This document shows, piece after piece, positions 24,902-33,291 of a DNA stretch of 36,268 bases. The notes under the pieces were generated by a model. That model made no database searches. It was not told the origin of the DNA and saw only the letters and a list, made by a program, of their open reading frames with translations. Numbering within the stretch: position 1 is the stretch's first letter; every line of letters begins with the position of its first letter. Origin of the DNA: CAZSNT01 sp964607765 (GTDB lineage Bacteria; Verrucomicrobiota; Lentisphaeria; Oligosphaerales; JABHEG01); contig CAZSNT010000105.1 of assembly GCA_964607765.1 (NCBI GenBank), forward strand, positions 1 to 36,268, given 5' to 3'. Position numbers and translations under genes: made by a program.

Positions 24902-25613
24902 CGGCGAGATCTAGGTGGAATCTTGACCCGCCCGTCACTTCTCTGCCCGGATCCTGCATGATGGCGGGGAACCGCACCTCGAAGACCGGGTTGTCCCATT
25001 TGCGCATGTCCTGAATCACCACATCAGTCGACGCGCGCAGCTCGAGCGTGACAGCCTCCGGCGTGCCTTTCGCCACTTCGACTTTTGCCCCCTGGCCCGA
25101 CCAGATCTGGAACCTCCCCCCCTGCAGTTCCTTGGGCAGGCCCACCAGCTGCGGGTCTTCGTACAGCTGAGAGATCAGCACTTCCTTGCCGGCATACTGC
25201 GTCGTCGGCATGTTGATGGAAAGCTGCAGGCCATTGAGTTTCGCAGTGTCGGTAATGCTCAGGTCGTATTCGAGTCGGAACCCCTGCGACACCGTGGTCA
25301 CCGTCTCAGTGTACCGAATCTCAGCTCCCTCGCCGCCCGGTATTGCCAATACACCCGCAAACCGCTTCTCCGCCTGTTCGGGCAGATCGCTGACGTCGGC
25401 CGACGCCCCCTTCTGCGGCGCATGCTGCCACCCGGCGCCGTGCGCATTCAACTCGATCATGGCCAGCCACTGGGCACCGCGGCTGACCTGAACCGAGCCG
25501 GAGGGGTGCAGCGTCGCGGTGAGCGCCTCCTGCGAATATGCGGAGACCGCACCGATCAGGAGCACGGCCAGTGCAGCGCCCGTGAATGGCCGGCCGGTGG
25601 TAGTTTGATTCAT
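24864..25613 (-). CDS. secreted protein of unknown function, beta-rich
   Basis: A 249-residue protein with signal peptide (FTGAALAVLLIGAVSAYSQ) and a predicted beta-sandwich body (SVQVSRGAQWLAMIELNAHGAGW, EIRYTETVTTVSQGFRLEYDLSITDTAKLNGLQLSINMPTTQY, VTLELRAST, FHLDLAVTFAAPV). I do not recognise the family; the strand pattern resembles domains that accompany secreted glycan-active proteins. The ATG at 25613 was chosen over the longer frame to 25691 because the signal peptide starts there and the upstream part encodes a tandem repeat. It is the last gene of the minus-strand DUF1549/DUF1501/PPC group, 92 bp after the PPC-domain gene. Its 3' end overlaps the 3' end of the convergent DUF2334 gene by 38 bp (24864-24901). 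Confidence 0.7.
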   Translation of the reverse strand: MNQTTTGRPFTGAALAVLLIGAVSAYSQEALTATLHPSGSVQVSRGAQWLAMIELNAHGAGWQHAPQKGASADVSDLPEQAEKRFAGVLAIPGGEGAEIRYTETVTTVSQGFRLEYDLSITDTAKLNGLQLSINMPTTQYAGKEVLISQLYEDPQLVGLPKELQGGRFQIWSGQGAKVEVAKGTPEAVTLELRASTDVVIQDMRKWDNPVFEVRFPAIMQDPGREVTGGSRFHLDLAVTFAAPVRLRGP

Positions 25614-25648
25614 CGTGCGCTCTCCAGTCAACTGTCTCACTCGTTCGA

Positions 25649-25676
25649 CTCGCGACCAGCGACTTGCGACTCGCGA
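25649..25676 (-). repeat. degenerate heptamer tandem repeat, 4 copies
   Basis: On the plus strand: CTCGCGA (25649), CCAGCGA (25656), CTTGCGA (25663), CTCGCGA (25670), so CYNGCGA in each unit. On the minus strand this is TCGCNRG repeated, 36-63 bp upstream of the ATG of the secreted protein at 25613. Period and copy number match the unrelated TGAACAC array at 20102. Confidence 0.85.
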
Positions 25677-25705
25677 TTCCGGACAGCCCAATCATCGGCG
25701 ATCGA

Positions 25706-28021
25706 TCACGGCGGCACCACTTCGTACGGGATCGCGGGCAGCACGCCGAGGGAAACCCGGTTCGCGCGCCCCGTCGACTGCCCGGCCTGGCCGTCCGCCA
25801 TCGGCGCTGCGAAGGCCTCGACAATCACGTTCGCCGCATCCCCTGTCATCGCGGTGTTCGGGTCGGCTTTGAGTGTCAGAGCCACTCCTGTGGGCGTCAC
25901 GGTCGTGTCCCGCAGCATCACGCCCCGCGGCCTGTTGCCCAGCCGGAACAGGACCGATGCCAACGCGGTCTGGCCTGGGCCCGGCAGAACGGACGGCGCC
26001 TCGACCAGGATCTGTGCCGTGCCCCCCAGCGGAATGCGTACCGGCGCTTCACTTGCCACGCGTGCGCCAGACATCAAAGGCCTCCAAACAACCGGCACGG
26101 GGCGCGATCCGGTCACTGCCACGAGCAACTCCTGTCGCGGCACGAGGAAACGCCAGAGGAACGCCTGCATCATGTCCTCCGCGCCGACCACCGGGCGGCT
26201 GACTGTGACGCCGTCGATCTCGGCCTGGCCCGTAGCCTCCAGAGCAAGCACTTGCCGGGCCGCCCCACGCGGCGCCTGTATCGTCGCCTCGACCTTGTCC
26301 TCACCCGCCGGGATACGCGCATTCCGCAGCGTGAAGCCGTCCATCGTATCGGCCAGCACAACACTGACATCACCCTCGAACCCGTCTTTGCGCAGCGCGT
26401 GGACAGTAACCTTGGTCGTCCGGCCCGGGAGCACGTTGATGGCGGACGGGACCAGGCGCAGGGCGAAATCGGGCTGTGCCGGCCTGATCTGCAACCGGTA
26501 CGCGTAGGCGCCGCCGCCCTGACGCTGCGCGTCGGAGAGACAGACCCGGTACATCCCGGCACGCGGCAATTCAGTGCGGATGTAGGAATCGGCCTGATGC
26601 GTGAGCAACCCCATCTCCGGGTCTTTGCGGTCATCATTGAGGGCTATCTCGGCCCCGGCCGGGTCGATCAGTCGCAGCACGGAGTCGAGCGGGGAGTTCA
26701 GTCTGCGCGCGTAGACTTCGGCCACAATCGCCTGCCCGGCTTCGCCCTCGAACTGGAACATGTCCACATCGCCGGGCCGGTCGATGCGCCCGTTGACTAC
26801 TATCGGAGACACAACCTGCTGCGCTGTGCCGGGCCTGCCGTTGGGTTCGCGCTCAACTGCTTCCGGCAAATCGTTCGCGGCATAGCGCACCTCGCTGCGG
26901 AATCCCTGCCCCGTGCCGACCACGGCTTGTCGGATGGCGCCAGGGCCCGGGCGGGTGTCCAGTTCGAGCGTCTCGGCGCGCAGGTTCCAGCCCCGAACCG
27001 AGGCGGCGATCGGCACGCCCTGCCGACCACCGAGAGGGAAGACCTGCGTGACAAAAGACAGTTCGCCCACAGCGATGCGGTACACGAAGTCATCCCGTCC
27101 GCGGTAGATGGCGTCGCGGACCTCCAGTTCGTACACGCCATCTGCGGGGACCTGGAAAAGCAGCACGGGATCCGGATCGAAGCGGTAGTCATCACTCCAC
27201 GCCAGCTCCTCGCCGTCCGGCGCATACAGGCCCATGGTCGCCTGGAACCAGCCGGGAACAGCGTCCGCCAGATACGGGATCAGCCGGCGGGCGTGCAGCC
27301 GCACCACAAGCTGCTGGCCGGCGCGCCCACGCAAGCGGATCCGGTCCACCTCGCCAGGCGTTATCTGCCCGTTCAGCAGCACGGGGGTGTCCACGACGCG
27401 GCCCGCCGCTCCGCCCGTGAAATCCTTCTCGCGCAACTCCCGCAGCATGCCGACCTGGAAACAGAGCGGGTTGCTCAATCCGTCCGGGGAGACCAGCCGC
27501 AGCTCCCGGTCTCCGGGTGTTGCGTCCGGGGCGACAGTGACCTCCAGCACAACCTGTTCACCGATCTGCGCGTTCGGCTGTCTCTTCGGGTCGAACAAGC
27601 GCGTGCGCAGCCGTTCGAGTTCACTCGCGCTCTTCTCGTCAAGCCCGCGCAGCCAGGGATGATCGGGCAGATCGGGCCCGTCCGCCTTCTTGGCAGCGTC
27701 CTCCATCACACGTGCAGACCATCGGCGCCGCACCAGATCGCGCAGGAACTGACCGGTCCGCCTCAGCTCCTGGTTGTCCAGCCCTCGGACATACTCCAGC
27801 ACAGATGCACGGACGCCATCGCCGGAGATGCGTACACCGTCCGTGCCGCGCAAAGACTGGCCGCCGACCTCGACGAGAAACGTGGTGCCGCGCTGGCCGC
27901 CGGCGGGGTAGGCATAGCCGATCTGCGGGGCCGAACTGCAAGGCTGCCCCCACATGGCTGCCCACGCAGCCAGGCACACGAGCAACAGCCGGAATCCGTC
28001 TGGGCAGGCGGCGATTCTCAT
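25706..28021 (-). CDS. secreted PPC-domain protein of the planctomycete DUF1501 operon
   Basis: A 771-residue exported protein. The signal peptide (LLLVCLAAWAAMWGQPCSSA) is followed by an Ig-like region starting IGYAYPAGGQRGTTFLVEVGGQSL. Two bacterial pre-peptidase C-terminal (PPC) domains follow: VNGQITPGEVDRIRLRGRAGQQLVVRLHAR (about residues 210-320; written here as two visible strands VNGQITPGEVDRIRL and AGQQLVVRLHAR) and VNGRIDRPGDVDMFQFEG with AGQAIVAEVYARRLNSPLDS and LRLIDPAGAEIALNDDRKD (about 400-510). The last part has further Ig-like strands and no catalytic domain. In Planctomycetota, proteins with this layout are encoded beside DUF1549/DUF1553 and DUF1501 genes, as here: the start lies 3 bp after the DUF1501 stop, and its ribosome binding site (GGAG) is inside that gene's end. 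The role of the group is unproven; surface protein assembly or glycan binding has been suggested. Confidence 0.88.
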   Translation of the reverse strand: MRIAACPDGFRLLLVCLAAWAAMWGQPCSSAPQIGYAYPAGGQRGTTFLVEVGGQSLRGTDGVRISGDGVRASVLEYVRGLDNQELRRTGQFLRDLVRRRWSARVMEDAAKKADGPDLPDHPWLRGLDEKSASELERLRTRLFDPKRQPNAQIGEQVVLEVTVAPDATPGDRELRLVSPDGLSNPLCFQVGMLRELREKDFTGGAAGRVVDTPVLLNGQITPGEVDRIRLRGRAGQQLVVRLHARRLIPYLADAVPGWFQATMGLYAPDGEELAWSDDYRFDPDPVLLFQVPADGVYELEVRDAIYRGRDDFVYRIAVGELSFVTQVFPLGGRQGVPIAASVRGWNLRAETLELDTRPGPGAIRQAVVGTGQGFRSEVRYAANDLPEAVEREPNGRPGTAQQVVSPIVVNGRIDRPGDVDMFQFEGEAGQAIVAEVYARRLNSPLDSVLRLIDPAGAEIALNDDRKDPEMGLLTHQADSYIRTELPRAGMYRVCLSDAQRQGGGAYAYRLQIRPAQPDFALRLVPSAINVLPGRTTKVTVHALRKDGFEGDVSVVLADTMDGFTLRNARIPAGEDKVEATIQAPRGAARQVLALEATGQAEIDGVTVSRPVVGAEDMMQAFLWRFLVPRQELLVAVTGSRPVPVVWRPLMSGARVASEAPVRIPLGGTAQILVEAPSVLPGPGQTALASVLFRLGNRPRGVMLRDTTVTPTGVALTLKADPNTAMTGDAANVIVEAFAAPMADGQAGQSTGRANRVSLGVLPAIPYEVVPP

Positions 28022-28024
28022 CGA

Positions 28025-29362
28025 CTACATGATCTCCGTGAGACGCCCGCCACCCTCACCGAACTCCTTGCCCGACGGCATGACCGTCAGGTCCATGGCG
28101 CGGGAATTCGGCAGTGGCGCGTCCGGGTCAATGCCCATCAATTCGCAGACGCTGCCCAGAAGATCCGGCGGGTAGACCGGGCGTTCCGCAACGTTCTCGC
28201 CGGTCGTGTCCGACGCGCCGACAACCTGGCCGCCTTTGAACCCGCCGCCGGCCACCACGGCCGAGAAGCAGCGTCCGAAGTGATGCCGGCCGCCATTCCA
28301 CGGCGCCGGCCACGCCACCTTCGGACTGCGCCCGAACTCGCCGCTCCACCACACGATCGTGCTGCCCAGCAGGCCACGGTCCTGCAGATCCTGCAGCAGC
28401 GTGGCCATGCCCGCATCCATCTGCGGCAGTTTCCGGCGCATCGCCTCGAAGTGCTGCTTGTGCGTGTCCCAGCCGCCGTAATTGATGGTCACGAACGGCA
28501 CGCCGGCCTCCACCAGCCGACGCGCCATCAGGCAGGACTGCCCGAACGTGTTGCGGCCGTAGCGCTGGCGCAGTGCGTTGTCCTCGGTCGACAAATCGAA
28601 CAGCTTACCCGCATCGCCCAGGATCATCTCGTAAGCCTTGGTCTCACACGAATCGAGCTTCTGAGAGGCCGGGTGCTGCGGCATCGCGCCTTTCAGCGAA
28701 TCGAGTGAGTGCAGCAGCTCGCGGCGCTTCTTCTGCCGTTCCTCCGTGATGTTCCCGGACACGACACCATCGACCGCAAAACGGCCGGCGTTCGGATCGC
28801 CGCCCGTCACGAACGGCTTGTAGCGCGGGCCCAGGAACCCGGCCTCGTCAAAGCGACCGGGCGACCGAGTCAACACAACGTACGGCGGAACAAGGCTGGC
28901 ATACCCCGCATCGTAGCCCCTGAACTTCGACACGATAGCGCCCAGCGACGGATAGACAATCCGCCCCCCGGGCCGATGCCCCGTCTGCACGATGTAAGAG
29001 GCGGTCTCGTGCCCGTTGACCCCGTGCGTCATGCTGCGAATGATGGAGTACTTGTCCGCCTGCTGCGCGAGCCGAGGCAGCATCTGGCCGACGCGGATCC
29101 CCGGCACATTCGTGTCAGCCGCCTGTCTGAACGGACCGCAGTAGTCGTATCCTGCCTCCGGTTTCGGATCGAACGTATCGACGTGCGGCGGGCCGCCCCA
29201 CATCCAGATCTGGATGACCGCTTTCGCCGTAGCCGGCCGCTTCGCGGCAGATTGAGCCATGGCTGTGGTACGCCCGCCGAGCGCCAGTCCCGCCGCGCCC
29301 CCGGCCATGCACTTCAAAGCGTCGCGTCGTGTCCAGTCCTGTCTGGCTTGACGTGTGTCCAT
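28025..29362 (-). CDS. DUF1501 family protein with Tat signal
   Basis: A 445-residue protein of the DUF1501 family (alkaline-phosphatase-like fold), common and multi-copy in Planctomycetota and relatives. The Tat signal is TRRDALKCMAGGAAGLALGG. Family hallmarks are AVIQIWMWGGPPHVDTFDPKP, IRSMTHGVNGHETASYIVQTGH, the internal GVPFVTINYGGWDTHKQHF, STIVWWSGEFGRSPK, GRHHFGRCFSAVVAGGGFKGGQVVGASD and the final PPDLLGSVCELMGIDPDAPLPN. The conserved Asp/His/Asp residues in these motifs correspond to the metal ligands of the superfamily. The enzymatic reaction is not known. The ATG at 29362 has GGAG about 10 nt upstream. It lies 187 bp after the DUF1549/DUF1553 gene and 3 bp before the PPC gene, on the same strand, consistent with one functional unit. 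Confidence 0.95.
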   Translation of the reverse strand: MDTRQARQDWTRRDALKCMAGGAAGLALGGRTTAMAQSAAKRPATAKAVIQIWMWGGPPHVDTFDPKPEAGYDYCGPFRQAADTNVPGIRVGQMLPRLAQQADKYSIIRSMTHGVNGHETASYIVQTGHRPGGRIVYPSLGAIVSKFRGYDAGYASLVPPYVVLTRSPGRFDEAGFLGPRYKPFVTGGDPNAGRFAVDGVVSGNITEERQKKRRELLHSLDSLKGAMPQHPASQKLDSCETKAYEMILGDAGKLFDLSTEDNALRQRYGRNTFGQSCLMARRLVEAGVPFVTINYGGWDTHKQHFEAMRRKLPQMDAGMATLLQDLQDRGLLGSTIVWWSGEFGRSPKVAWPAPWNGGRHHFGRCFSAVVAGGGFKGGQVVGASDTTGENVAERPVYPPDLLGSVCELMGIDPDAPLPNSRAMDLTVMPSGKEFGEGGGRLTEIM

Positions 29363-29549
29363 AATTCACGAGCTCCGTCTGTCCAAGCCACGATTCGTCG
29401 CTATCTCCCCCCACTTCAAAACCACCCATAAGAGGAGGACGTATCAAATCACCGGATTGTTGGGTTGCGGCGGCTCAGCGTCATCGATCTGCCTTCTCCC
29501 CCATCCGTTGCTCGGCTCTGCCATCCGTTGGAGCACCGGCACAGCCCGC

Positions 29550-31121
29550 TCAGTGCCGATACAGAAACTCCATGCTGTTGATCAACGCCCACGCCAGGTC
29601 CGTCGCCGCCTGGGTCGAGTTCCAGCCCAAGTCCTGCCAGTAGGCCTCCACGGCGGCCATCTCGGCCGCTGTAGGAGCACGCGACAGCAGCGTCACGTAG
29701 ATGCTGCCGATGAGCTTGGCGCGGTCGCCGCCCGCCTGGATGGCGGCGCGACGCAATCGGATGCTCTTGGTGACGCGGTTGTAGACATCGGTTGAGTTGA
29801 GCATGAACAGCCGCTGCGCATCGGTCGTTTCGTTGCTGCGTTCCGATTCCAGGCCGGTGTCGCGGGGCGGGCGCCCGAACATCTGCAGAAACGTGCTGGT
29901 AATGCTGCCGTCGGCCAACGCGATCGTCCGCTGCTCCTCGGGAATCCACGTGAACGGTTCCGGTATGCGGCTCTCGTAGCTCCCGGTCGTCGTCCCGCTC
30001 AGCCAATCGAGCGCATCGACCAGCACTTCGGCGTCCAGCCGCCGCACGGGATAGCACGCAAACATGGTTTGAGCGGCGGCGCCCGGGCTGCGTGGGATCG
30101 GCGACTGCTGGTACGTGCGGGAGCTGAGAATCAGTCGGAACAGATGCTTCACATCGTACCGTGCGCGGACCAGCTCCTGCTCCAGGTATGTCAGCAGTGC
30201 CGGGTTGACGGGCGGGTTGTCCGGCCGGATATCGTCCGGCTCGTGGATGATGCCGCGTCCCAGCAGCCACGCCCACACACGGTTCGCGATGTTGCGCGTG
30301 AACCACGGATTCTCGGGCGTGATCAGCCAATCTGCGAACACGACCCGCGGATCGGCACCGGCCGCAACCGAGCCGGTGGAACCGTCCGGGAACACCGCGT
30401 CGAACGCAGCGGTCTGTGCCGGATCGCACAGCACGATCTGTTCCTTCCACTCGTCCGTGCCTTTGAACGCCACGCGCGAAAAGAGCGTCTCCATACCGTG
30501 CCGGCGCTCGTCCGGCCAGCCGGCGATACGTGCTCCCATCAGGGTCAGGGCCACGGCCTCGGCGAGCCCGGCCGGTTCACGGTTCTGTGTGGCGCGGTAG
30601 AAATTCACGGGCGGAACGCGGAAGTTGCTGCCGCTGGACGTGAGCAGAGCCCGGGCAAAGTGGTCGTAGGGCATGCTCTTCCTGACCGCTTCCCGAATCC
30701 ACCGGTGATACGCCTGCACCGCATTGGGCCATAGGTTGATGGGGAACTCGGCCTTCACGCGAAGCAGGTCGCACCACTTCAGTGTCCAGTAGTCGGCGAA
30801 CTCCTCACGCCCCAGCAAATCGTCGATCAGCAGCAACCGTTTGTTCGGACTCGCGTCTTGCAGGAATGCTCTCACTGCCTTCGGCTCGGGCAGCGTGCCG
30901 ATCACGTCCAGGTGAACGCGACGGCAGAACACGGCGTCAGAGCACGGGTTCGCCGGTTCCATCCCCTTCTGTCTCAACCCCGCGAGGACGCGAACGTCGA
31001 CACCGTTGGCCGGCACGGGCCATCCCTCTCGCTCGAACGGATGCCGTGTCGCGGCAAGAACGCCCGCGCCCCCACCGCAAGCCGCTGCCAGCACAGCCAG
31101 GACCAGCACAATCTGTTTCAT
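29550..31121 (-). CDS. DUF1549 / DUF1553 domain protein
   Basis: A 523-residue exported protein. The N-terminus MKQIVLVLAVLAAACGGG is a signal peptide, possibly with a lipoprotein-type Cys at residue 15. The DUF1549 domain follows (about 40-220: FCRRVHLDVIGTLPEPKAVRAFLQD, NKRLLLIDDLLGREEFADYWTLKWCDLLR). DUF1553 covers about 260-523: NPWFTRNIANRVWAWLLGRGIIHEPDDI, DVKHLFRLILSSRTYQQS, YPVRRLDAEVLVDAL, LQMFGRPPRDTGLESERS and SINSMEFLYRH-type end (ALINSMEFLYRH). The cytochrome-like PSC1 domain often fused N-terminally in Planctomycetota is absent, so this is the short form. The ATG at 31121 begins the signal peptide. It is the first gene of the minus-strand group and is preceded by a promoter-like TATAGT inside a 10-bp inverted repeat. 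Function unknown. Confidence 0.93.
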   Translation of the reverse strand: MKQIVLVLAVLAAACGGGAGVLAATRHPFEREGWPVPANGVDVRVLAGLRQKGMEPANPCSDAVFCRRVHLDVIGTLPEPKAVRAFLQDASPNKRLLLIDDLLGREEFADYWTLKWCDLLRVKAEFPINLWPNAVQAYHRWIREAVRKSMPYDHFARALLTSSGSNFRVPPVNFYRATQNREPAGLAEAVALTLMGARIAGWPDERRHGMETLFSRVAFKGTDEWKEQIVLCDPAQTAAFDAVFPDGSTGSVAAGADPRVVFADWLITPENPWFTRNIANRVWAWLLGRGIIHEPDDIRPDNPPVNPALLTYLEQELVRARYDVKHLFRLILSSRTYQQSPIPRSPGAAAQTMFACYPVRRLDAEVLVDALDWLSGTTTGSYESRIPEPFTWIPEEQRTIALADGSITSTFLQMFGRPPRDTGLESERSNETTDAQRLFMLNSTDVYNRVTKSIRLRRAAIQAGGDRAKLIGSIYVTLLSRAPTAAEMAAVEAYWQDLGWNSTQAATDLAWALINSMEFLYRH

Positions 31122-31150
31122 CGCACGCAGCACTCCCGTACCGGTTGCCG

Positions 31151-31204
31151 GAGGGCACTCGAGCAAACGACACCGTCCGTAAGCCCAACTATAAGAGTGC
31201 CCTC
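31151..31204. repeat. 10-bp perfect inverted repeat flanking a -10-like box
   Basis: GAGGGCACTC (31151-31160) and GAGTGCCCTC (31195-31204) are perfect inverted copies separated by 34 bp. The enclosed segment holds, on the minus strand, TATAGT (31188-31193), a good -10 box for the DUF1549/DUF1553 gene starting at 31121. The -35 partner is unclear (TTGACG lies 23 bp upstream of TATAGT). It could be a two-site operator or the long-loop end of the upstream gene's transcript. Confidence 0.6.
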
Positions 31205-31265
31205 TGCTGCTGTCTGCGTCAAGCGCGGGGTGCCGTCGCGAATGAAGAACTGCTGAACAAGGGCT

Positions 31266-32762
31266 TCAACCCCAACACGCGCGGTAGCCCCCGGTTCGCT
31301 GGCTGCCGGAGTACTCGATCCAACCCGCCTCGCGCAGTCGCTTCAACACACGCTCCAACGTACGCCGCGGAATGCCAAGCCGACGCGACAGTTGCGGAGT
31401 CCGCAACCCCGGCGCCTGACGCACAAGCGCCAACACAGCGGCGTCCTTGTCTCCCGCGCTCCTTGAGAAGCCGCGAACCACACGCGCCGAAGGCCGGGCC
31501 CGACGCTGCCCCCAGGAAGACGCCGCATCAGCCCTCTCCCGCACCTCGAAAGCCCTGGGAACGGCGGCAGGTGAACGCTGGAAGGTTACCTGGAAAAACA
31601 ACCCCGATTCCGCGAATGTCGGAGCGGGCAGGCCGTAGTCACGACACGACTCCAGCATCTTGCGGATCCCCGTTCCCCACTGCTCGATCAGCCCCATTTT
31701 CTCGAAGAACCGGGCAATGACGCGGTTGCGTATCTCGGAGCGGCCGGCCACAATGTCCGTGATGTCCAGCGACTTGGGCAGCACGCCGGGAGACGTGATC
31801 TCGACGATGTCATCAAAGATGGCCAGCTTGATGTCCGACCCGGAAATGCTGTAGTCCCGATGCACAATTGCATTCAGAATCGCCTCCCTGATCGCAAGGA
31901 TCGGTACTTCGTAGCGTTCGACGCGTCGTATCCCCTCGATGTGGGCGCGCAGCGCGATGTGCGTCTTGGCAAAAGCGAGCGCGCTATCAGCCACTTGGTA
32001 CAGCGGCCCTGTGAACTCCTTCTTGTCAATGAACTCAGTCATTGTGGTGCCCTTGAACCGAGCACACTTGATGCCGCAGTAGCCGCTCAGAGGACGTCGC
32101 CCGGCCAACAGGACACCCGCAACAGTGGGCAGAACCTGACTGCCCTCATGCCGAAACAACCCGAGATTCTGCAGATCCTGATCTGCCAGCTCTGTTCCGG
32201 TTGCCGACAGGAAATCGGTCTTCAGCCCATCCAGATCCAGATCCGCAGGGCCAAGCTCGTGGAGGAGTTCGGCGTCGTACGACACGTTGCGGCATTGGCG
32301 TTCGAGCTCCGCGATCATCTCCCTGTCAGCCTGGCGGTTCGATGCCCCGGAACGGATGTAGACGCCTTCGCGTCGACCGGGCTTGCTCAGGAAGTAGGGC
32401 TTCTGAGCACCGGGGAACACCTCGATGACCAGAACGGTCGCCCCCATGACCTGCTCGGTATACGTCTCAGTCATGATCGTGGGGCTGCACCTGTCGTATA
32501 CCACGTTGCATGCCCTGTCAACGAGCGCTGACACCGCTGTGGGAGGGATCCCACAGACCGTCCCGTCATCCTGAACGCCGACAATGATGCAACCGCCGGC
32601 GCCGTTGGCAAATGCCACAGCGGTCCGGGACAGGCTCAACGCAGACGGCAGTTCCCGCTTGAACTCGATCTTCCGGCCCTCACCTTGCTCGATCTTGCCT
32701 GCTACCGTCATCGCCAAAGTCCCGTCTGTCGCCCGCCTCACCAACTCCGCCATCGCGCGCAT
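31266..32762 (-). CDS. AlbA_2 / HATPase_c_4 / winged-helix transcriptional regulator
   Basis: A ~498-residue putative ATP-binding regulator. The N-terminal AlbA_2 (Schlafen-like, formerly AAA_4) domain shows GEGRKIEFKRELP, AVAFANGAGGCIIVGVQDDGTVCGI and KPGRREGVYIRSGASNRQADREMI. A GHKL-type ATPase-like segment follows: PILAIREAILNAIVHRDYSISGSDIKLAIFDD with VEITSPGVLP and GTGIRKML. The C-terminus is a winged helix (AAVLALVRQAPGLRTPQLSRRLGIPRRTLERVLKRLREAGWIEYSGS, seen as LSRRLGIPRRTLERVLKRL). Such proteins are widespread and often autoregulated, sometimes in mobile or defence contexts; none is evident here. The start is uncertain: ATGs exist at 32819, 32762, 32753 and 32711. I prefer 32762 or a later one because 32819 lies inside the repeat/promoter region. 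Confidence 0.85.
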   Translation of the reverse strand: MRAMAELVRRATDGTLAMTVAGKIEQGEGRKIEFKRELPSALSLSRTAVAFANGAGGCIIVGVQDDGTVCGIPPTAVSALVDRACNVVYDRCSPTIMTETYTEQVMGATVLVIEVFPGAQKPYFLSKPGRREGVYIRSGASNRQADREMIAELERQCRNVSYDAELLHELGPADLDLDGLKTDFLSATGTELADQDLQNLGLFRHEGSQVLPTVAGVLLAGRRPLSGYCGIKCARFKGTTMTEFIDKKEFTGPLYQVADSALAFAKTHIALRAHIEGIRRVERYEVPILAIREAILNAIVHRDYSISGSDIKLAIFDDIVEITSPGVLPKSLDITDIVAGRSEIRNRVIARFFEKMGLIEQWGTGIRKMLESCRDYGLPAPTFAESGLFFQVTFQRSPAAVPRAFEVRERADAASSWGQRRARPSARVVRGFSRSAGDKDAAVLALVRQAPGLRTPQLSRRLGIPRRTLERVLKRLREAGWIEYSGSQRTGGYRACWG

Positions 32763-32763
32763 C

Positions 32764-32829
32764 TTACACCGCCACACCGCCAATACGTTACACCGCCGTT
32801 CTGCCGTTTTCAAGTTCATTTATACCGCC
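32764..32829. promoter_or_regulatory. repeated ACCGCC elements at the promoter of the winged-helix regulator
   Basis: On the plus strand TTACACCGCC occurs at 32764-32773 and 32788-32797, exactly 24 bp apart, with ACACCGCC at 32774-32781 and TATACCGCC at 32821-32829. On the minus strand the last copy overlaps GGTATAAAT, a likely -10 box. Direct repeats around the start of a winged-helix gene suggest an autoregulatory operator. Confidence 0.5.
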
Positions 32830-32881
32830 ATATAGCAGTACCTCACTAAGCTGAGGAATTGCCCCGCACCAGACGCGCAGC

Positions 32882-32911
32882 TGGACATAAACGAGTTCCC
32901 CGGTGTATTGT
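32882..32911 (+). promoter_or_regulatory. weak candidate promoter for the two-gene plus-strand unit
   Basis: TGGACA (32882-32887) and TATTGT (32906-32911), 18 bp apart, lie 39 bp before the ATG at 32950. Five and four of six consensus bases match. Supported only by position and similarity. Confidence 0.3.
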
Positions 32912-32949
32912 GGCTCTCGTCCGATGAACTCGGCAGAGGAGACCGAGAG

Positions 32950-33291
32950 ATGACACTGACCGACCAACAGACCGCATTCCTCGCTAGACGCACCAAACTC
33001 GTCCGGACCTGGCCGGCGGTGGGTGCGGCGCTTCTCATCGCGACTGCCGGCCTCGGCGGCTGGCTGTTTTTCCGGCATCCGCTGTTCGCCAACCCGGTCG
33101 CAGTCGCTGCCAGACTGGATTCGGGCGCGATACCGGACACGACCTTGTCCACGATGGCCGTGCTGCTGCCGGTCGTCGTCTGGATGCTCCTTGGCCTGGT
33201 CATGGCCGCGGTCCTGCTGGCGTATGCGGCCTTTCGGAACGAGAAAAGGCTGATCGCGATCATCCAAACGCTGCAAGACAACGCAGAATGA
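32950..33291 (+). CDS. small two-helix membrane protein
   Basis: A 113-residue protein with two hydrophobic segments (about residues 20-41 and 69-93) joined by a ~27-residue loop, a basic N-terminus (FLARRTKLVR) and a short hydrophilic tail (FRNEKRLIAIIQTLQDNAE). It has no recognisable motif. The ATG at 32950 was chosen because GGAG lies about 11 nt upstream; the frame is open to 32908. Its stop overlaps the next start (ATGA at 33288-33291), so it is translationally coupled to the sugar-isomerase-like gene. Confidence 0.75.
   Translation: MTLTDQQTAFLARRTKLVRTWPAVGAALLIATAGLGGWLFFRHPLFANPVAVAARLDSGAIPDTTLSTMAVLLPVVVWMLLGLVMAAVLLAYAAFRNEKRLIAIIQTLQDNAE

Noticed and set aside
25664..28708. 1014-codon open frame antisense to the PPC and DUF1501 genes
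   Set aside because: It spans two well-supported genes on the other strand and has no domain signature.
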